From assembly GCA_947478865.1 (NCBI GenBank), contig CANJXF010000032.1, positions 1 through 46,996 on the forward strand: DNA of 46,996 bases. Direction: 5' to 3'. Shown here in pieces: positions 1 through 9,862 of this stretch. Origin of the DNA: Verrucomicrobiales bacterium (GTDB lineage: Bacteria; Verrucomicrobiota; Verrucomicrobiia; Limisphaerales; CANJXF01). The notes under the pieces are model-generated. The model did not search any database. It had not been told where the DNA came from and was given only the letters and a program-made list of their open reading frames with translations. How positions within the stretch are numbered: the first letter of the stretch is position 1; each line of letters opens with the position of its first letter. A program made the translations under genes and the position numbers.

Positions 1-135
1 GAACGCTCTTTTGCCTGGGCCGCCCGCTTCCGCCGATTAGCTCGAGATTATGAACGACTTCCTGCCACCTTGGCCGGCTATCACTGGCTGGCTTTTGTCA
101 CACTCATGCTCGCAAATCTCTTCCACAAAAGTTAA
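1..135 (+). CDS. IS5-family transposase, C-terminal end (partial)
   Basis: Frame 1 is open from the window edge to a TAA at 133-135 and gives 44 residues beginning [20 protein letters not shown]. This matches the conserved end of IS5-family DDE transposases, where the catalytic Glu is followed by an RTFAW..RFRRL..DYE block. The rest of the gene lies outside the window. A few bases after the stop, CTAG at 145-148 resembles the YTAR target duplicated by some IS5 members, so the element may end near 144-148; this is inferred because the other end is not visible. The element sits directly upstream of the prepilin gene and may have displaced its native promoter. Confidence 0.85.
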   Translation, partial: ERSFAWAARFRRLARDYERLPATLAGYHWLAFVTLMLANLFHKS

Positions 136-180
136 ATACAGGCTCTAGAACTAATTTAGAACGCATGCTGTTGATTTAAA

Positions 181-960
181 GTGAAACTGAGACGCGCCTT
201 TACTCTGATTGAATTGCTGGTCGTCATCGCCATTATCGCAATTCTGGCGGGACTTCTTCTGCCGGCGTTGGCCAGGGCGAAATCAAAAGCCAGGCAGACT
301 TCGTGTCTAAATAACCTGAGGCAGATCGGTTTGGCCACAGTCATGTATGTCGGCGACAATGGAAAATATCCTGGGTGCCTTTGGGCCTCCAGTCCGTTTT
401 ACTACGTCTGGCCCGTCCGCATTTTTAGCAACATGGGTAACAACCGCAAAGCGTTTTGGTGTCCCGCTGCCAACGTAAATTCCGCCTGGGACACCAACTC
501 TAACAGATCCATCATTCGCGCTGTTTCTCCTTTGACTGGGTTGGTAGATACCTATGCCGTCTCCGAGACGACTCGCTTTTCCTATGGCTATAACGATTGG
601 GGTCTCAAAGATCCTGGAGCTGGCCAACTCGGAATGGGTGGCGACGTCAACATTGTCGGCGAAGTCAAAGAGTCGCAGGTCAAGCGTCCGTCCGATATGA
701 TTGTCACCTCCGACAGCAAGCCGGACGGTAGTTTTGATGGTAACATCGATCCCAAACAATCTGACCAATGGCCTTCCAACCGGCATAACCGACGCACCGT
801 GCTCAACTTTGCCGATGGTCATTCAGAAGCTCCCCTGCGCAAGGATGTCGTTAGTCCGCTTAGTGATCCTTGGCGGCGCCGTTGGAACAACGACAACGAT
901 CCTCATAGAGAAATATCATGGTCAATCAATGCCGCCCAAGAGAGCATTATCGACCCCTGA
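181..960 (+). CDS. type II secretion/prepilin-like protein with H-X9-DG domain
   Basis: This 259-residue protein has a class III signal: a short basic n-region, then [26 protein letters not shown], with Glu at +5 of the mature protein as prepilin peptidase and N-methylation require. The C-terminal half contains His, nine residues, then Asp-Gly in the segment [12 protein letters not shown], the hallmark of the large PVC-phylum H-X9-DG pseudopilin family. Such proteins are processed at the inner membrane and are thought to form surface or secretion-associated pseudopili. The start is a GTG; an in-frame TGA at 172-174 excludes a longer product. The gene is only about 45 bp past the IS5 transposase. 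It precedes a locus of secreted enzymes, but a shared role is not shown. Confidence 0.85.
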   Translation: MKLRRAFTLIELLVVIAIIAILAGLLLPALARAKSKARQTSCLNNLRQIGLATVMYVGDNGKYPGCLWASSPFYYVWPVRIFSNMGNNRKAFWCPAANVNSAWDTNSNRSIIRAVSPLTGLVDTYAVSETTRFSYGYNDWGLKDPGAGQLGMGGDVNIVGEVKESQVKRPSDMIVTSDSKPDGSFDGNIDPKQSDQWPSNRHNRRTVLNFADGHSEAPLRKDVVSPLSDPWRRRWNNDNDPHREISWSINAAQESIIDP

Positions 961-1091
961 AATGTCAATCTACCTGTTTGCTCTGCGAGGATCCGATTGC
1001 TGACGCGCTTCAAAAAGTTTGCGCTAAAAGATCTAATTACCTTCGACTGCTTGCAGTCACTTTAGGTCTCGAAAAATTTAGTGCTACACGG

Positions 1092-2330
1092 ATGAAAATT
1101 TTAAGAATGGTTCTAAAGGTATGCCTGCTGACCTTGATGGCTTGGTCGCTGATTGGGTCGGCCACGCCTCTTCCAAGAATTAAATCTGGCGACCCGCTCG
1201 ATGCCAGTAACGTCTTGTGGGATTCCCCGAGTACAAACTCCTCCGGCTCAATGCCGCTGGGCAATGGCGACATCGGCCTGAACGCTTGGGTGGAAGAGAA
1301 GGCGTCGCGGGACAACCTGCAGTCCATCATCGACCAGATCCGCGCCTGGGCCGCCAAGCAAAACCAAGGCAAGGGCAAGAACGTCGAGATTGTCGTGCAG
1401 GCGATGAACAACTGCGTAAATGCACATGCCGATCAACGCCCGGAGCTGGGGCAATATTATCAGGGTTATCGCGAAGTGGCGAAGGCCAACAAGGGTGTGC
1501 TGTTCATTGATACCTATGGCAAGTGGCTCGAGCTTTACAACAGCCAGCCGGATCACGCGACGTGGATCAGTAATGTTCCTGACGGCCTCCACCCCAATGC
1601 CGAAGACGCGAAGGCGATCATTGTGCCGTCGGTGCGACAGGCGCTGCAACGCCAAGTGCCGGGAACAGAAGCTGTTGAAATGCCGGTGTTCAAGGAGAAT
1701 GCGAGGATACTATTCCAGGGTGACTCGATCACCGACGGGGAACGCAATCGTAATGACTGTCCGCACCTGCTTCTCGGGCAAGGCTACCAGTTCATCGTTG
1801 CAGCCAAATTCAGTGCGCTGTATCCGGAAAGAAGGGTGACGTTCATCAACCGCGCCGTCAGCGGGAACAACGTCAAGACCATGGCGGCCCGCTGGCGGAC
1901 CGACACGCTCGACCTAAAGCCGGACCTGCTGAGCATTTTGATTGGTATCAACGACAGCGGGATTGGCGGCGGGGACGAAAGGAAAGTGCCGTTAGATCAA
2001 TATGAGAAGGTCTATGACAATCTTCTCGCTGATGCCAGGGCGGCCAATCCGAACCTCTGCCTTGTTCTTGGGGAGCCATTCTATCTGCCCAAGGAGGGGC
2101 ACAAGGAAGGAAGCGAGCGGGAACGGGATGTCAGGCAGCGGCAGGCGATTGTCGCTAGACTAGCCACCAAGTATCAGGCCGCGTTGGTGAAGTATCAGAA
2201 GGTCTTTGATGACGCCTGCAAGCGTGCGCCCGCACAGTTCTGGGCTGCGGATGGGGTTCATCCCACGTATTCCGGTCACCAACTCATGGCGGATGAGTGG
2301 GTGAGGACGGTGACACAATTCTATCAGTGA
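1092..2330 (+). CDS. SGNH/GDSL esterase with chimeric GH95-like N-terminus
   Basis: The 412-residue exported protein has three parts. Residues 1-69 are a signal peptide plus the start of a DUF5703/GH95-like hydrolase; residues 34-69 match residues 35-70 of the next gene at 32 of 36 positions. Residues about 70-190 look like the C-terminal half of an SGNH hydrolase, ending in the Asp164/His167 block DGLHPN but lacking its Ser block. Residues about 200-412 are a complete SGNH domain, with GDSITDG (Ser212), an IGIND block and DGVHPTYSGHQ near the end. The last domain should be an active esterase, probably a glycan deacetylase. The frame is open upstream to 918, but ATG 1092 best precedes the signal peptide. 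The next gene starts 10 bp after the stop. Confidence 0.75.
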   Translation: MKILRMVLKVCLLTLMAWSLIGSATPLPRIKSGDPLDASNVLWDSPSTNSSGSMPLGNGDIGLNAWVEEKASRDNLQSIIDQIRAWAAKQNQGKGKNVEIVVQAMNNCVNAHADQRPELGQYYQGYREVAKANKGVLFIDTYGKWLELYNSQPDHATWISNVPDGLHPNAEDAKAIIVPSVRQALQRQVPGTEAVEMPVFKENARILFQGDSITDGERNRNDCPHLLLGQGYQFIVAAKFSALYPERRVTFINRAVSGNNVKTMAARWRTDTLDLKPDLLSILIGINDSGIGGGDERKVPLDQYEKVYDNLLADARAANPNLCLVLGEPFYLPKEGHKEGSERERDVRQRQAIVARLATKYQAALVKYQKVFDDACKRAPAQFWAADGVHPTYSGHQLMADEWVRTVTQFYQ

Positions 2331-2340
2331 AAATCAAAAT

Positions 2341-4794
2341 ATGAACAAATTATCAATCGTGATTGCCAAGGCAGCCGTGCTGATTTTGATCGCGTGCCAG
2401 AATGTTAGGGCGGCGACCCCTGGCCCGGAATCGAAACCTGGCAACCCGCTGGACGCCTGCAACGTGGTGTGGGACAGCCCGAGCACAAATTCGTCCGGTT
2501 CAATGCCACTGGGCAATGGCGATATCGGACTGAACGTGTGGGTGGAGGAGAACGGCGAGTTGGTGTTTTTCATTTCCAAGACTGATGCGATTACGGATTG
2601 CGGACGATTGGTCAAGTTGGGGCAAGTGCGGTTGCGGCTGACCCCGTCGCTGGCAACTCGACCATTCCGTCAGGAATTGCAACTGCGACAGGGACAGCTC
2701 GTCATCCGCAGCGGCCCCGAGAGTTCAGCCACCACGCTGCGTGTTTGGGTGGACGCCAATCGCCCAGTAATCCACATCGAAGGTGATTCGCAAAAGGACG
2801 TGCAGGCCGAAGTCAGCCTGAAGATATGGCGAACGGCGGATCGCGATTTGCAGCAGGACATGAGCGCCTTGGGCGTCTGTCGTGGCGGCGTACCGATCAT
2901 TGAAAAAGCCGACGTGGTGCTTCCGATTAAGCACAATCACATCGTCTGGTATCACCGCAACGAACTGACGATCTATCCCTTGACCATGAAGGCGCAGGGA
3001 TTAGAGAGCCTGATGAAAATGGTGCCGGATCCGATCCTGCATCGCACTTTCGGCGGCTGCATCAGCGGCAGCGGTTTGGTTCAGACCGAGGCGGTTGGCG
3101 AAGCGACGCAAATTTTGAAAACTGCGGCGCCAACTCGACACCTCGATGTTTCCATTCATGTGCTAACGGCACAAACAGACACTGCGGACCAGTGGCTGGA
3201 AAAGTTGAATGACATTGTAGCAGAGGGGAGCAAGGCGGGATTGGCCAAGACCTGGAAAGCGCATTGCCGGTGGTGGGAGGACTTCTGGAATCGCAGTTGG
3301 GTTTATGTGCGGACACCGGAAGACGCCGCGCCGGCCACGGTTGAGCAGCTGTCTGAACGACGCCGTGCGCGCGAGGATTTGCAGTTGATCGGGAAGAACG
3401 GACTGCACGGTCCGACCCACGTGTTACCCGCCGTCAGCGTTGAGCCCGCCGGCCCAGTGGTGACCCGCGGTTACGCGCTGCAACGGTTCGTCATTGCAGC
3501 CGGTGGCCGGGGAGCTTACCCGATCAAGTGGGACGGATCCATTTTTACGGTTAACTCAAGGAAGCCCGATAGCTTGCCCGATGCGGATCACCGCAACAAT
3601 GGTGGCCCGCTCTACTGGTTTCTGGATACGGTCACGACGACCTATGGGCCGACGCTCCGCAGCGGCGACTACGATCTCATGCGACCAGTATTCGCGATGT
3701 ATCGCGCAATGTTGCCGATGGCCAGGGAACGGACGAAGATTTACTATCAGCACGAAGGTGTTTTCATTCCCGCGACCCTCTATCCTTGGGGGACCTATGC
3801 GAATGATGATTACAGTTCGGCCAAGGGGTGGAACCAAGGCGATCGTCCGCTAGGCCTCCTCGAAAATATTTACGTCCGCTGGCTGTGGCAGGGCGGAGTC
3901 GAGCTTGCCTCGGTGATGCTCGACTACTATGAAGCCACACAGGATGAAAAATTTCTGCGCGACACTTTGCTTCCGATCGCGGACGGTGTAGCCACCTTCT
4001 ATGACCAACATTACAAGCGCGATGAACATGGCAAGATTCGGATCGATCCGGCGTGCGCATTGGAATCTTGCCATAATGTGGTGAACCCGCTCCCGGAGAT
4101 TGCCGGACTCAGATACGTTCTGCCGCGACTGCTGGCTTTGCCGCACACGAAAACTACTGCCGCCCAGCGCGCCGCCTGGAGGAAAACGCGCGCCGACTTG
4201 CCCGAGGTGCCGATGAACGGCAAGGCGGGCGAGAAAGTTCTCATTGCTGCGGAGGTCATCAAGGACCGTCAGGGTGATGAGCTGCCGGAACTCTACGCGG
4301 TTTTTCCCTACCGGCTCTATGCGTTGGGATGCCCGGAGTTTGAGATTGGGCGCCGCAGCGTTGAGCTTTACTCGCCGGAAAAGCCTCGCAGCGTTTATCC
4401 GTTTGAGGGAAGGGTGGGGGGCTGGCGGCTTAATCCCATCCAAGTGGCATACGTGGGCAAAGCCGAACAGGCGGCGCGGATGGTCACGTCAAATTTCGCG
4501 GCGCACGATCCTGGCAGCCGATTCCCGGCCTTCTGGGGCCCCAACCAAGTTGGGCTGCCAGACCAAAGCCACGGCGGAGTTTCGATGGCCGCCCTGCAGG
4601 CGATGCTCTTGCAGGTGGATGGTAAGAAGCTCTACCTGTTCCCAGCTTGGCTGAAGAAATGGGATGTGAACTTCAAACTCCATGCTCCTTACAACACCAC
4701 CGTGGAAGGGGAGCTGCGTGCTGGCAAAGTGGTTTCACTCAGGGTGACGCCAAAGTCCCGCACTGCCGATCTGGTCAACCTGCTGGCGAATTGA
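2341..4794 (+). CDS. exported GH95-like / DUF5703-type glycoside hydrolase
   Basis: This 817-residue protein has a signal peptide (about residues 1-25), then an N-terminal beta-rich domain with the block SSGSMPLGNGDIGLNVW, as in DUF5703 and GH95-like proteins. A long helical (alpha/alpha)6-type region follows, containing DHRNNGGPLYWFLDT near residue 418 and aromatic-rich segments such as YQHEGVFIPATLYPWG. GH95 enzymes are inverting alpha-L-fucosidases or galactosidases. This protein is a distant relative, so the exact sugar cannot be read from sequence. It lies in a run of glycosidases, and its first 70 codons are duplicated in the preceding chimeric esterase gene. The short 10-bp gap to that gene suggests cotranscription. 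Confidence 0.75.
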   Translation: MNKLSIVIAKAAVLILIACQNVRAATPGPESKPGNPLDACNVVWDSPSTNSSGSMPLGNGDIGLNVWVEENGELVFFISKTDAITDCGRLVKLGQVRLRLTPSLATRPFRQELQLRQGQLVIRSGPESSATTLRVWVDANRPVIHIEGDSQKDVQAEVSLKIWRTADRDLQQDMSALGVCRGGVPIIEKADVVLPIKHNHIVWYHRNELTIYPLTMKAQGLESLMKMVPDPILHRTFGGCISGSGLVQTEAVGEATQILKTAAPTRHLDVSIHVLTAQTDTADQWLEKLNDIVAEGSKAGLAKTWKAHCRWWEDFWNRSWVYVRTPEDAAPATVEQLSERRRAREDLQLIGKNGLHGPTHVLPAVSVEPAGPVVTRGYALQRFVIAAGGRGAYPIKWDGSIFTVNSRKPDSLPDADHRNNGGPLYWFLDTVTTTYGPTLRSGDYDLMRPVFAMYRAMLPMARERTKIYYQHEGVFIPATLYPWGTYANDDYSSAKGWNQGDRPLGLLENIYVRWLWQGGVELASVMLDYYEATQDEKFLRDTLLPIADGVATFYDQHYKRDEHGKIRIDPACALESCHNVVNPLPEIAGLRYVLPRLLALPHTKTTAAQRAAWRKTRADLPEVPMNGKAGEKVLIAAEVIKDRQGDELPELYAVFPYRLYALGCPEFEIGRRSVELYSPEKPRSVYPFEGRVGGWRLNPIQVAYVGKAEQAARMVTSNFAAHDPGSRFPAFWGPNQVGLPDQSHGGVSMAALQAMLLQVDGKKLYLFPAWLKKWDVNFKLHAPYNTTVEGELRAGKVVSLRVTPKSRTADLVNLLAN

Positions 4795-4830
4795 GTGCAA
4801 GCACACCGCGCACGAACCAAACAATAAATC

Positions 4831-7800
4831 ATGGTGATGAAATTCAAACTTATGAAGAACTTCTTGCTGGCTGGCTTGGCGCTGTGCTCGTTCGCTGGAA
4901 TGACTCGCGCGGAAACTAATCTGGCGACAGAATTCGTAACCCCACCCGATTCGGCGAAGCCGTGGGTGAACATGTGGTGGTTTGACAAGGTAACCCCGGC
5001 CAACATTACCCAACACCTTGAGGAACTGAAGACGAAGGGCGTGGGCGGTGTGATGCTGATTGATTTGGGCAACATGCCGGGCGCGCCGTACATGAGCGAT
5101 AATTGGCGGGAACTGTTTCGCCACGCGGTTCGGGAAGCGGATCGGGTGGGATTAAAACTGGGCGTGAACACCTGCCCGGGTTGGCCCTCGGGCGGGCCGT
5201 GGATCACGCCGGAGAATTCCAGCTGGATGATGGTTAGTTCCGAAACCGTCATCAAGGGACCGCAGAAGTTTTCCGGCCAGCTGGTGGAGCCAAATGGCAA
5301 GGGAGCGTTGTATGAAGATGTGGCGATTCAGGCTTTTCCAATCGCGGAAGACGCGGCCAAATCGCAACCTGTGATTGCCGTGAGTACCAACGCTGACGAG
5401 TTGCCGAATCTGCGCGACGGAAACTTCAACACCGCTTGGAAATCCGGCAGCGCCGATAGCCCGTGGATTCAGTTCGACTTCGGCCGGCCGCAATTGGTGG
5501 ATTGGGCTTGGATTGATCTGGTGGGACGGGTGGGCATTGAGGCCTCGGATGACGGCATCGCTTTCAAACCGGTGGTCACGTTGAATGGACCGCCACACAA
5601 CACTATTTACGAAGCCTTGCCTCCGACCACGGCGCGCTGGTTCCGCATCGTCGTGCCGAACAACGCCACCGTGCGCGACGTCGCGCTGGGCCCACGCATG
5701 GAGGTGGAGCGGTTTGCTCGCCTCGCGGCCAAGCGGGCGGGCACTCATCCCCTGGGTGTCACCGCAACGCGGCAGGCCGATCAAGTCAGTTTTGTGCGGG
5801 AAGAATTGCTGTCGCTGCCGAGCGACCGTCCGTTGCTCGTTCGTGAACGTATTGATTTGAGCAGCCGGGTTTCCGGGGATGGAACCCTGGAGTGGGACGT
5901 GCCGCCGGGGAATTGGAAGGTTGTCCGGATCGGTCGAACGACCACGGGCCTGAATGTCGCTTTCGGCAAAGGTCTATTGGTAGATTACCTCAGCCCCACG
6001 GCGATGGCGCAGCATTACGAGAAAGGCATCAAGCCGGTGGTCGGCGACGCGGGCAAGTTGGTGGGAAAGACCTTTGAGTATTCCATTGAGGACAATGTCG
6101 AGATCGACGGCATCTATTCTTGGACCCCGCGTATGCTCGAAGTATTTCAGAAGCGGCGGGGTTACGATCCGACTCCCTATCTGGCAACGCTCGCGGGGGA
6201 AGTCGTCGAGAACGTAAAAATTACGGATCGCTTCCTCGCGGATGTGCGGCGGACCATCGCCGATGGCGTGGCGGAGGATCACTACGGTCGCTGGGCTGAA
6301 TTGGCGCATGCCGATGGCCTTAAGGTGCGTGCTGAAGCTGGCGGGCAACACCATCCGCGATTGCTGTGCAACGACGGTTTGATGAATCAAGGTCGTATGG
6401 ATGTGCCGGTTGCGGAGTTTTGGGAACTCGAGCTGTGGAAGGAGAATCAGTGGGCCCCGGCGGATCATCACGCCATCACCACGCCAAGTTGGGATGAAAC
6501 CGCGCAGAATGTGAATGCAAAACAGACTGCGAGCGCCGGGCATCTTTATGGCAAACCCGTTATGGCTTCCGAAGCGTTCACCACCGGTGGTCGGCTACAG
6601 CATTGGAGTCAGTCGCCCAGCGGGCTGCTGCGCCACGCGAACACCGCGTTTTGCGAGGGCATCAATTCCCTGAGCATTCACGGCTCGGCGACATCTGGTC
6701 CCGAAGATGGCGTGCCAGGAAAATCCGTCTTCGGAGGAATGCATTTCAATCACAACATCACTTGGTGGAATCAGGGTGCCGCCGAATTCCTGCGCTACCT
6801 TTCGCGTTGCTCGCATTTGCTGAGGCAGGGGCATTTTGTTGCCGACGTGCTTTATTACAACGGCGATGAAGCGCCAAACTTTGTTCCGCCCAAGAACCTC
6901 GATCCCTCGCGCGGCTTCGGCTACGATTATGACGTCTGCAATACGGAGATTCTGCTCACGCGCCTCTCGGTCAAAGCGGGGCGGATTGTTCTGCCGGATG
7001 GAATGAGTTATCGGGTGCTGGTTTTGCCGGAGCGGCCGGTGCTGCCGTTGAGCGTGGCCAAAAGGATTCAAGAGTTGGTGTCCGCCGGCGCGACGGTGGT
7101 TGGCCCGAAGCCGCAACGCACGCCCGGACTGACCGGCTATCCCGGGAGCGAACAACAGCTCAGGATAATTGCAGACAAAGTGTGGGGAAAGAAAACGGAC
7201 GCGGCAACACAGCAACGTTCCTATGGCAAGGGGCGCGTTGTATCCGGCCTAAGCATTCGCGATGTCCTGAGGCAAGTCGCCGTTCCACCTGATTTCGCAT
7301 TCCAAAGCAAAGCAGAAAATGCGTCGTTTGATTTCATCCATCGCCGCACTGCGGACACAGATATCTACTTTGTCGTCAACCGGCGCGCTGCGGCACTGAA
7401 AGCCGATTTCACGTTCCGCGTCAGTGACAAGCAGCCGGAACTGTGGAATCCGGTGACTGGCGAACAACGCGATCTGCCCCATTTCGAGTCGAAGAACGGC
7501 GTCGCGTCCTTACCCCTCGAGTTTGAGCCATACGGTTCGATGTTTGTCGTCTTCCGAAAGAGCCTTCCTCACCCATCAGCAGCAAACCAGAATAGGACGG
7601 AAGAAAATTTTCCGAAGTTGCGTCAAATGCTGGAGGTTGCGGGACCCTGGACGGTGCAGTTCGATCCGCAGTGGTTTTATCCAACCAACGGTCTCGGCAG
7701 CGACCAGACCCAGGGATCGATGGTCTTTGAAAAACTTGAGGACTGGAACAAACGCTCGGAACCCGCGGTAAAATATTTCAGCGGCACGGCGGTTTATAAA

Positions 7801-8133
7801 CATACCTTCAATCTACTTCCGACGATTTCGGGGCAGCGCTTGTATCTCGATTTGGGCACAGTGAAAGAAACAGCCCGAGTGCGGCTCAATGGAAAAGACC
7901 TTGGGGTGGTATGGTGCGCTCCTTGGCGCGTGGATATTACCGGAATCGCCAAGCTTGTTGATAACACGGTTGAAATCGAGGTTGTTAATCTATGGCCCAA
8001 TCGGTTGATGGGAGACAAGAAGCTGCCAGTCCCGCAGCGCCGGACACGGACGCGAATGTTTATGGGAGGCCTCAACAACGACCAGTTAGCCTCTGGCCTC
8101 CTGGGGCCAGTGACGATTCAGGCAGTTCAGTGA
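4831..8133 (+). CDS. exported GH106-like alpha-L-rhamnosidase
   Basis: The 1100-residue product begins with a signal peptide (MKNFLLAGLALCSFAGMTRA after a few extra residues). It continues with the GH106-type opening PWVNMWWFDKVTPANITQHL and VGGVMLIDLG, then the CPGWPSGGPW block of the catalytic barrel. An inserted discoidin-like segment (DGNFNTAW at about 196, then WIQFDFG) and a C-terminal beta-sandwich from about residue 935 resemble the accessory domains of this family. GH106 enzymes remove terminal alpha-L-rhamnose from pectic and other plant glycans. ATG 4831, 4837 and 4852 are all possible starts; none has a clear ribosome-binding site. It lies 36 bp after the GH95-like gene and is probably in the same transcript. 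Confidence 0.85.
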   Translation: MVMKFKLMKNFLLAGLALCSFAGMTRAETNLATEFVTPPDSAKPWVNMWWFDKVTPANITQHLEELKTKGVGGVMLIDLGNMPGAPYMSDNWRELFRHAVREADRVGLKLGVNTCPGWPSGGPWITPENSSWMMVSSETVIKGPQKFSGQLVEPNGKGALYEDVAIQAFPIAEDAAKSQPVIAVSTNADELPNLRDGNFNTAWKSGSADSPWIQFDFGRPQLVDWAWIDLVGRVGIEASDDGIAFKPVVTLNGPPHNTIYEALPPTTARWFRIVVPNNATVRDVALGPRMEVERFARLAAKRAGTHPLGVTATRQADQVSFVREELLSLPSDRPLLVRERIDLSSRVSGDGTLEWDVPPGNWKVVRIGRTTTGLNVAFGKGLLVDYLSPTAMAQHYEKGIKPVVGDAGKLVGKTFEYSIEDNVEIDGIYSWTPRMLEVFQKRRGYDPTPYLATLAGEVVENVKITDRFLADVRRTIADGVAEDHYGRWAELAHADGLKVRAEAGGQHHPRLLCNDGLMNQGRMDVPVAEFWELELWKENQWAPADHHAITTPSWDETAQNVNAKQTASAGHLYGKPVMASEAFTTGGRLQHWSQSPSGLLRHANTAFCEGINSLSIHGSATSGPEDGVPGKSVFGGMHFNHNITWWNQGAAEFLRYLSRCSHLLRQGHFVADVLYYNGDEAPNFVPPKNLDPSRGFGYDYDVCNTEILLTRLSVKAGRIVLPDGMSYRVLVLPERPVLPLSVAKRIQELVSAGATVVGPKPQRTPGLTGYPGSEQQLRIIADKVWGKKTDAATQQRSYGKGRVVSGLSIRDVLRQVAVPPDFAFQSKAENASFDFIHRRTADTDIYFVVNRRAAALKADFTFRVSDKQPELWNPVTGEQRDLPHFESKNGVASLPLEFEPYGSMFVVFRKSLPHPSAANQNRTEENFPKLRQMLEVAGPWTVQFDPQWFYPTNGLGSDQTQGSMVFEKLEDWNKRSEPAVKYFSGTAVYKHTFNLLPTISGQRLYLDLGTVKETARVRLNGKDLGVVWCAPWRVDITGIAKLVDNTVEIEVVNLWPNRLMGDKKLPVPQRRTRTRMFMGGLNNDQLASGLLGPVTIQAVQ

Positions 8134-8464
8134 AGGGATAAAGCCGATCTCAGAGCCCGTAAACGAATCGTCGATCAGAATATTCAAAACAAACCACGAA
8201 AGGTTTTCTGACTCAAAAACTCGACCGACCAATCCCGGGCCATCCGGCATGTTCGAAAAGGCAATCGGGCCGGCGCCAAAAATCTTGAAGGCGCGCGAAT
8301 AAAAACGTCAAAGCGCATCATGAAAATTCAGTTTGCACCAGTTAAAATCTGAAAACATGAAACGAATCAAGCTCACCGCCACGATCATTTGTGTCGCTGT
8401 GGGTGCTGCGACGCAGCAAAATCGGTAGCCGTCAGCAGTGTTCATTGTATAAACTTAGCAAAAG
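8134..8464. other. 331-bp intergenic gap with an orphan signal-peptide remnant
   Basis: No gene of normal size is visible here. At 8357-8428 a 23-codon frame begins ATG AAA CGA and encodes a lysine/arginine start followed by a hydrophobic run (MKRIKLTATIICVAVGAA), then stops at TAG. This looks like the leader of an exported protein whose body is gone. A small perfect palindrome (GCTGCG-A-CGCAGC, 8404-8416) lies inside it. The gap is the largest within the glycosidase run and may carry a promoter for the genes downstream, but no convincing -35/-10 pair was found. Confidence 0.4.
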
Positions 8465-9844
8465 ATGAAAAATAGGAACTTTCGGAATCTCGGATCAATA
8501 TTCATTGCATCGTTTCTGTTGCACGGCATTTCCATGCCAGCGGCTGAGGCGAATGGGGCAAGATCAACCAGTAACCCTATTCCCCGACCGACAGCGGAGC
8601 AGGTGAAGTGGCAGGACTACGAGATTGGCGTCTTTTATCACTACGATGTGAATTCCTTTAAGCCTGGATGGAACCATCGCATGTATGAGAACTTCCCGGG
8701 ACCGGAGATATTCAACCCGACCAACCTCGATGTGGGGCAGTGGATGGAAGTGCCCAAGGCGCTCGGAGCAAAGTATGCGATTCTTACCGCCACGCACGGC
8801 AGTGGCTTTATGCTCTGGCAAAGCGATGCGTATGCTTATGGCGTGCGCCAGTCTCCCTGGCGTGGCGGAAAAGGTGATGTCGTAAGGGACTTCGTGGAAT
8901 CGTGCCGTAAGAACAAGATCTCGCCTGGCCTCTATTGCCACATGCGGGTCAACGGTTGGTGGCAGGTTGACCACCCTGGCATTGTCAACCGTGGAAAGGG
9001 AGGGGATCCAGCGTTGCAGGCCAAGTATGCCAAAGCCAAGATCCAACAGGTTGAAGAACTATGGGGCAATTATGGGCCGCTCGCGGAGATATGGTTCGAC
9101 GGTGGATTCGCCGATCCAAAAGCTGGGTTTGATCTTTTACCCTACCTGAAGAAGCTCCAACCTAAGGCCATGGTGATGGGGGGCGGCAACTGCCCTGTTG
9201 AGACCGTTCGCTGGATTGGGGGAGAGTCGGGTAAAACCAAGTATCCCTGCTGGGCGACGGGCAATAACCCGTTCGATGATAGCCTCGGCAGCACATCTGG
9301 AAAGGACTGGTGCCCGGGCGAAGCCGATGTTGACCTGCTAGGCGGGACTTGGTTGTGGCAACCCGGGTCTGATGCAAAATTGCATACTCTCGATGATTTG
9401 ATGGATATTTACTATGGTTCGGTAGGTAACAACTGCAATCTTTTGATCAACGCGGCGCCCGGTCCGGACGGCTTAATTCCAGCAGCCCAACTTCAACGAT
9501 TCCGAGAGTTTGGCAAGGAGATTCAACGGAGGTTTGGCCGGAGCGTTGCGGAATCCGCAGGTGAAGGAGATGTGGTGGATCTTCGCCTCAATAGAAGCAC
9601 CAAGATCGATCATGTCACGCTCATGGAGAATATCAGTGAGGGGGAGCGGGTGCGTGAGTATCTTATTGAAGGTAAGGTCGGCCAGGAATGGCGTAGGATT
9701 GGCGGGGGCACTTGTATCGGCCACAAGCGCATCGAACGCATTCATCCCATTGAAGTAACTGCAGTGCGTATAAGGGTGATTTCAAGCATCGGCAAGCCAC
9801 TCATTCGCAAGTTGGCCGTCTATGACACGACGGTTCAACCCTAA
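8465..9844 (+). CDS. exported GH29 alpha-L-fucosidase
   Basis: This 459-residue protein has an N-terminal signal peptide (about residues 1-28) and a GH29 barrel. Recognisable family blocks are YEIGVFYHYDVNSF near the start, AKYAILTATHGSGF, the nucleophile region AEIWFDGG with Asp212, and the late block SVGNNCNLLINAAPGPDG. After about residue 345 a small beta-sandwich follows, as is usual in GH29. The enzyme should release alpha-L-fucose by a retaining mechanism in the periplasm or outside the cell. The next gene starts 18 bp after the stop, indicating an operon with the GH36-like enzyme. The general acid and linkage specificity cannot be assigned by eye. Confidence 0.9.
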   Translation: MKNRNFRNLGSIFIASFLLHGISMPAAEANGARSTSNPIPRPTAEQVKWQDYEIGVFYHYDVNSFKPGWNHRMYENFPGPEIFNPTNLDVGQWMEVPKALGAKYAILTATHGSGFMLWQSDAYAYGVRQSPWRGGKGDVVRDFVESCRKNKISPGLYCHMRVNGWWQVDHPGIVNRGKGGDPALQAKYAKAKIQQVEELWGNYGPLAEIWFDGGFADPKAGFDLLPYLKKLQPKAMVMGGGNCPVETVRWIGGESGKTKYPCWATGNNPFDDSLGSTSGKDWCPGEADVDLLGGTWLWQPGSDAKLHTLDDLMDIYYGSVGNNCNLLINAAPGPDGLIPAAQLQRFREFGKEIQRRFGRSVAESAGEGDVVDLRLNRSTKIDHVTLMENISEGERVREYLIEGKVGQEWRRIGGGTCIGHKRIERIHPIEVTAVRIRVISSIGKPLIRKLAVYDTTVQP

Positions 9845-9862
9845 CGAGGAAAGAAGAAAAAT

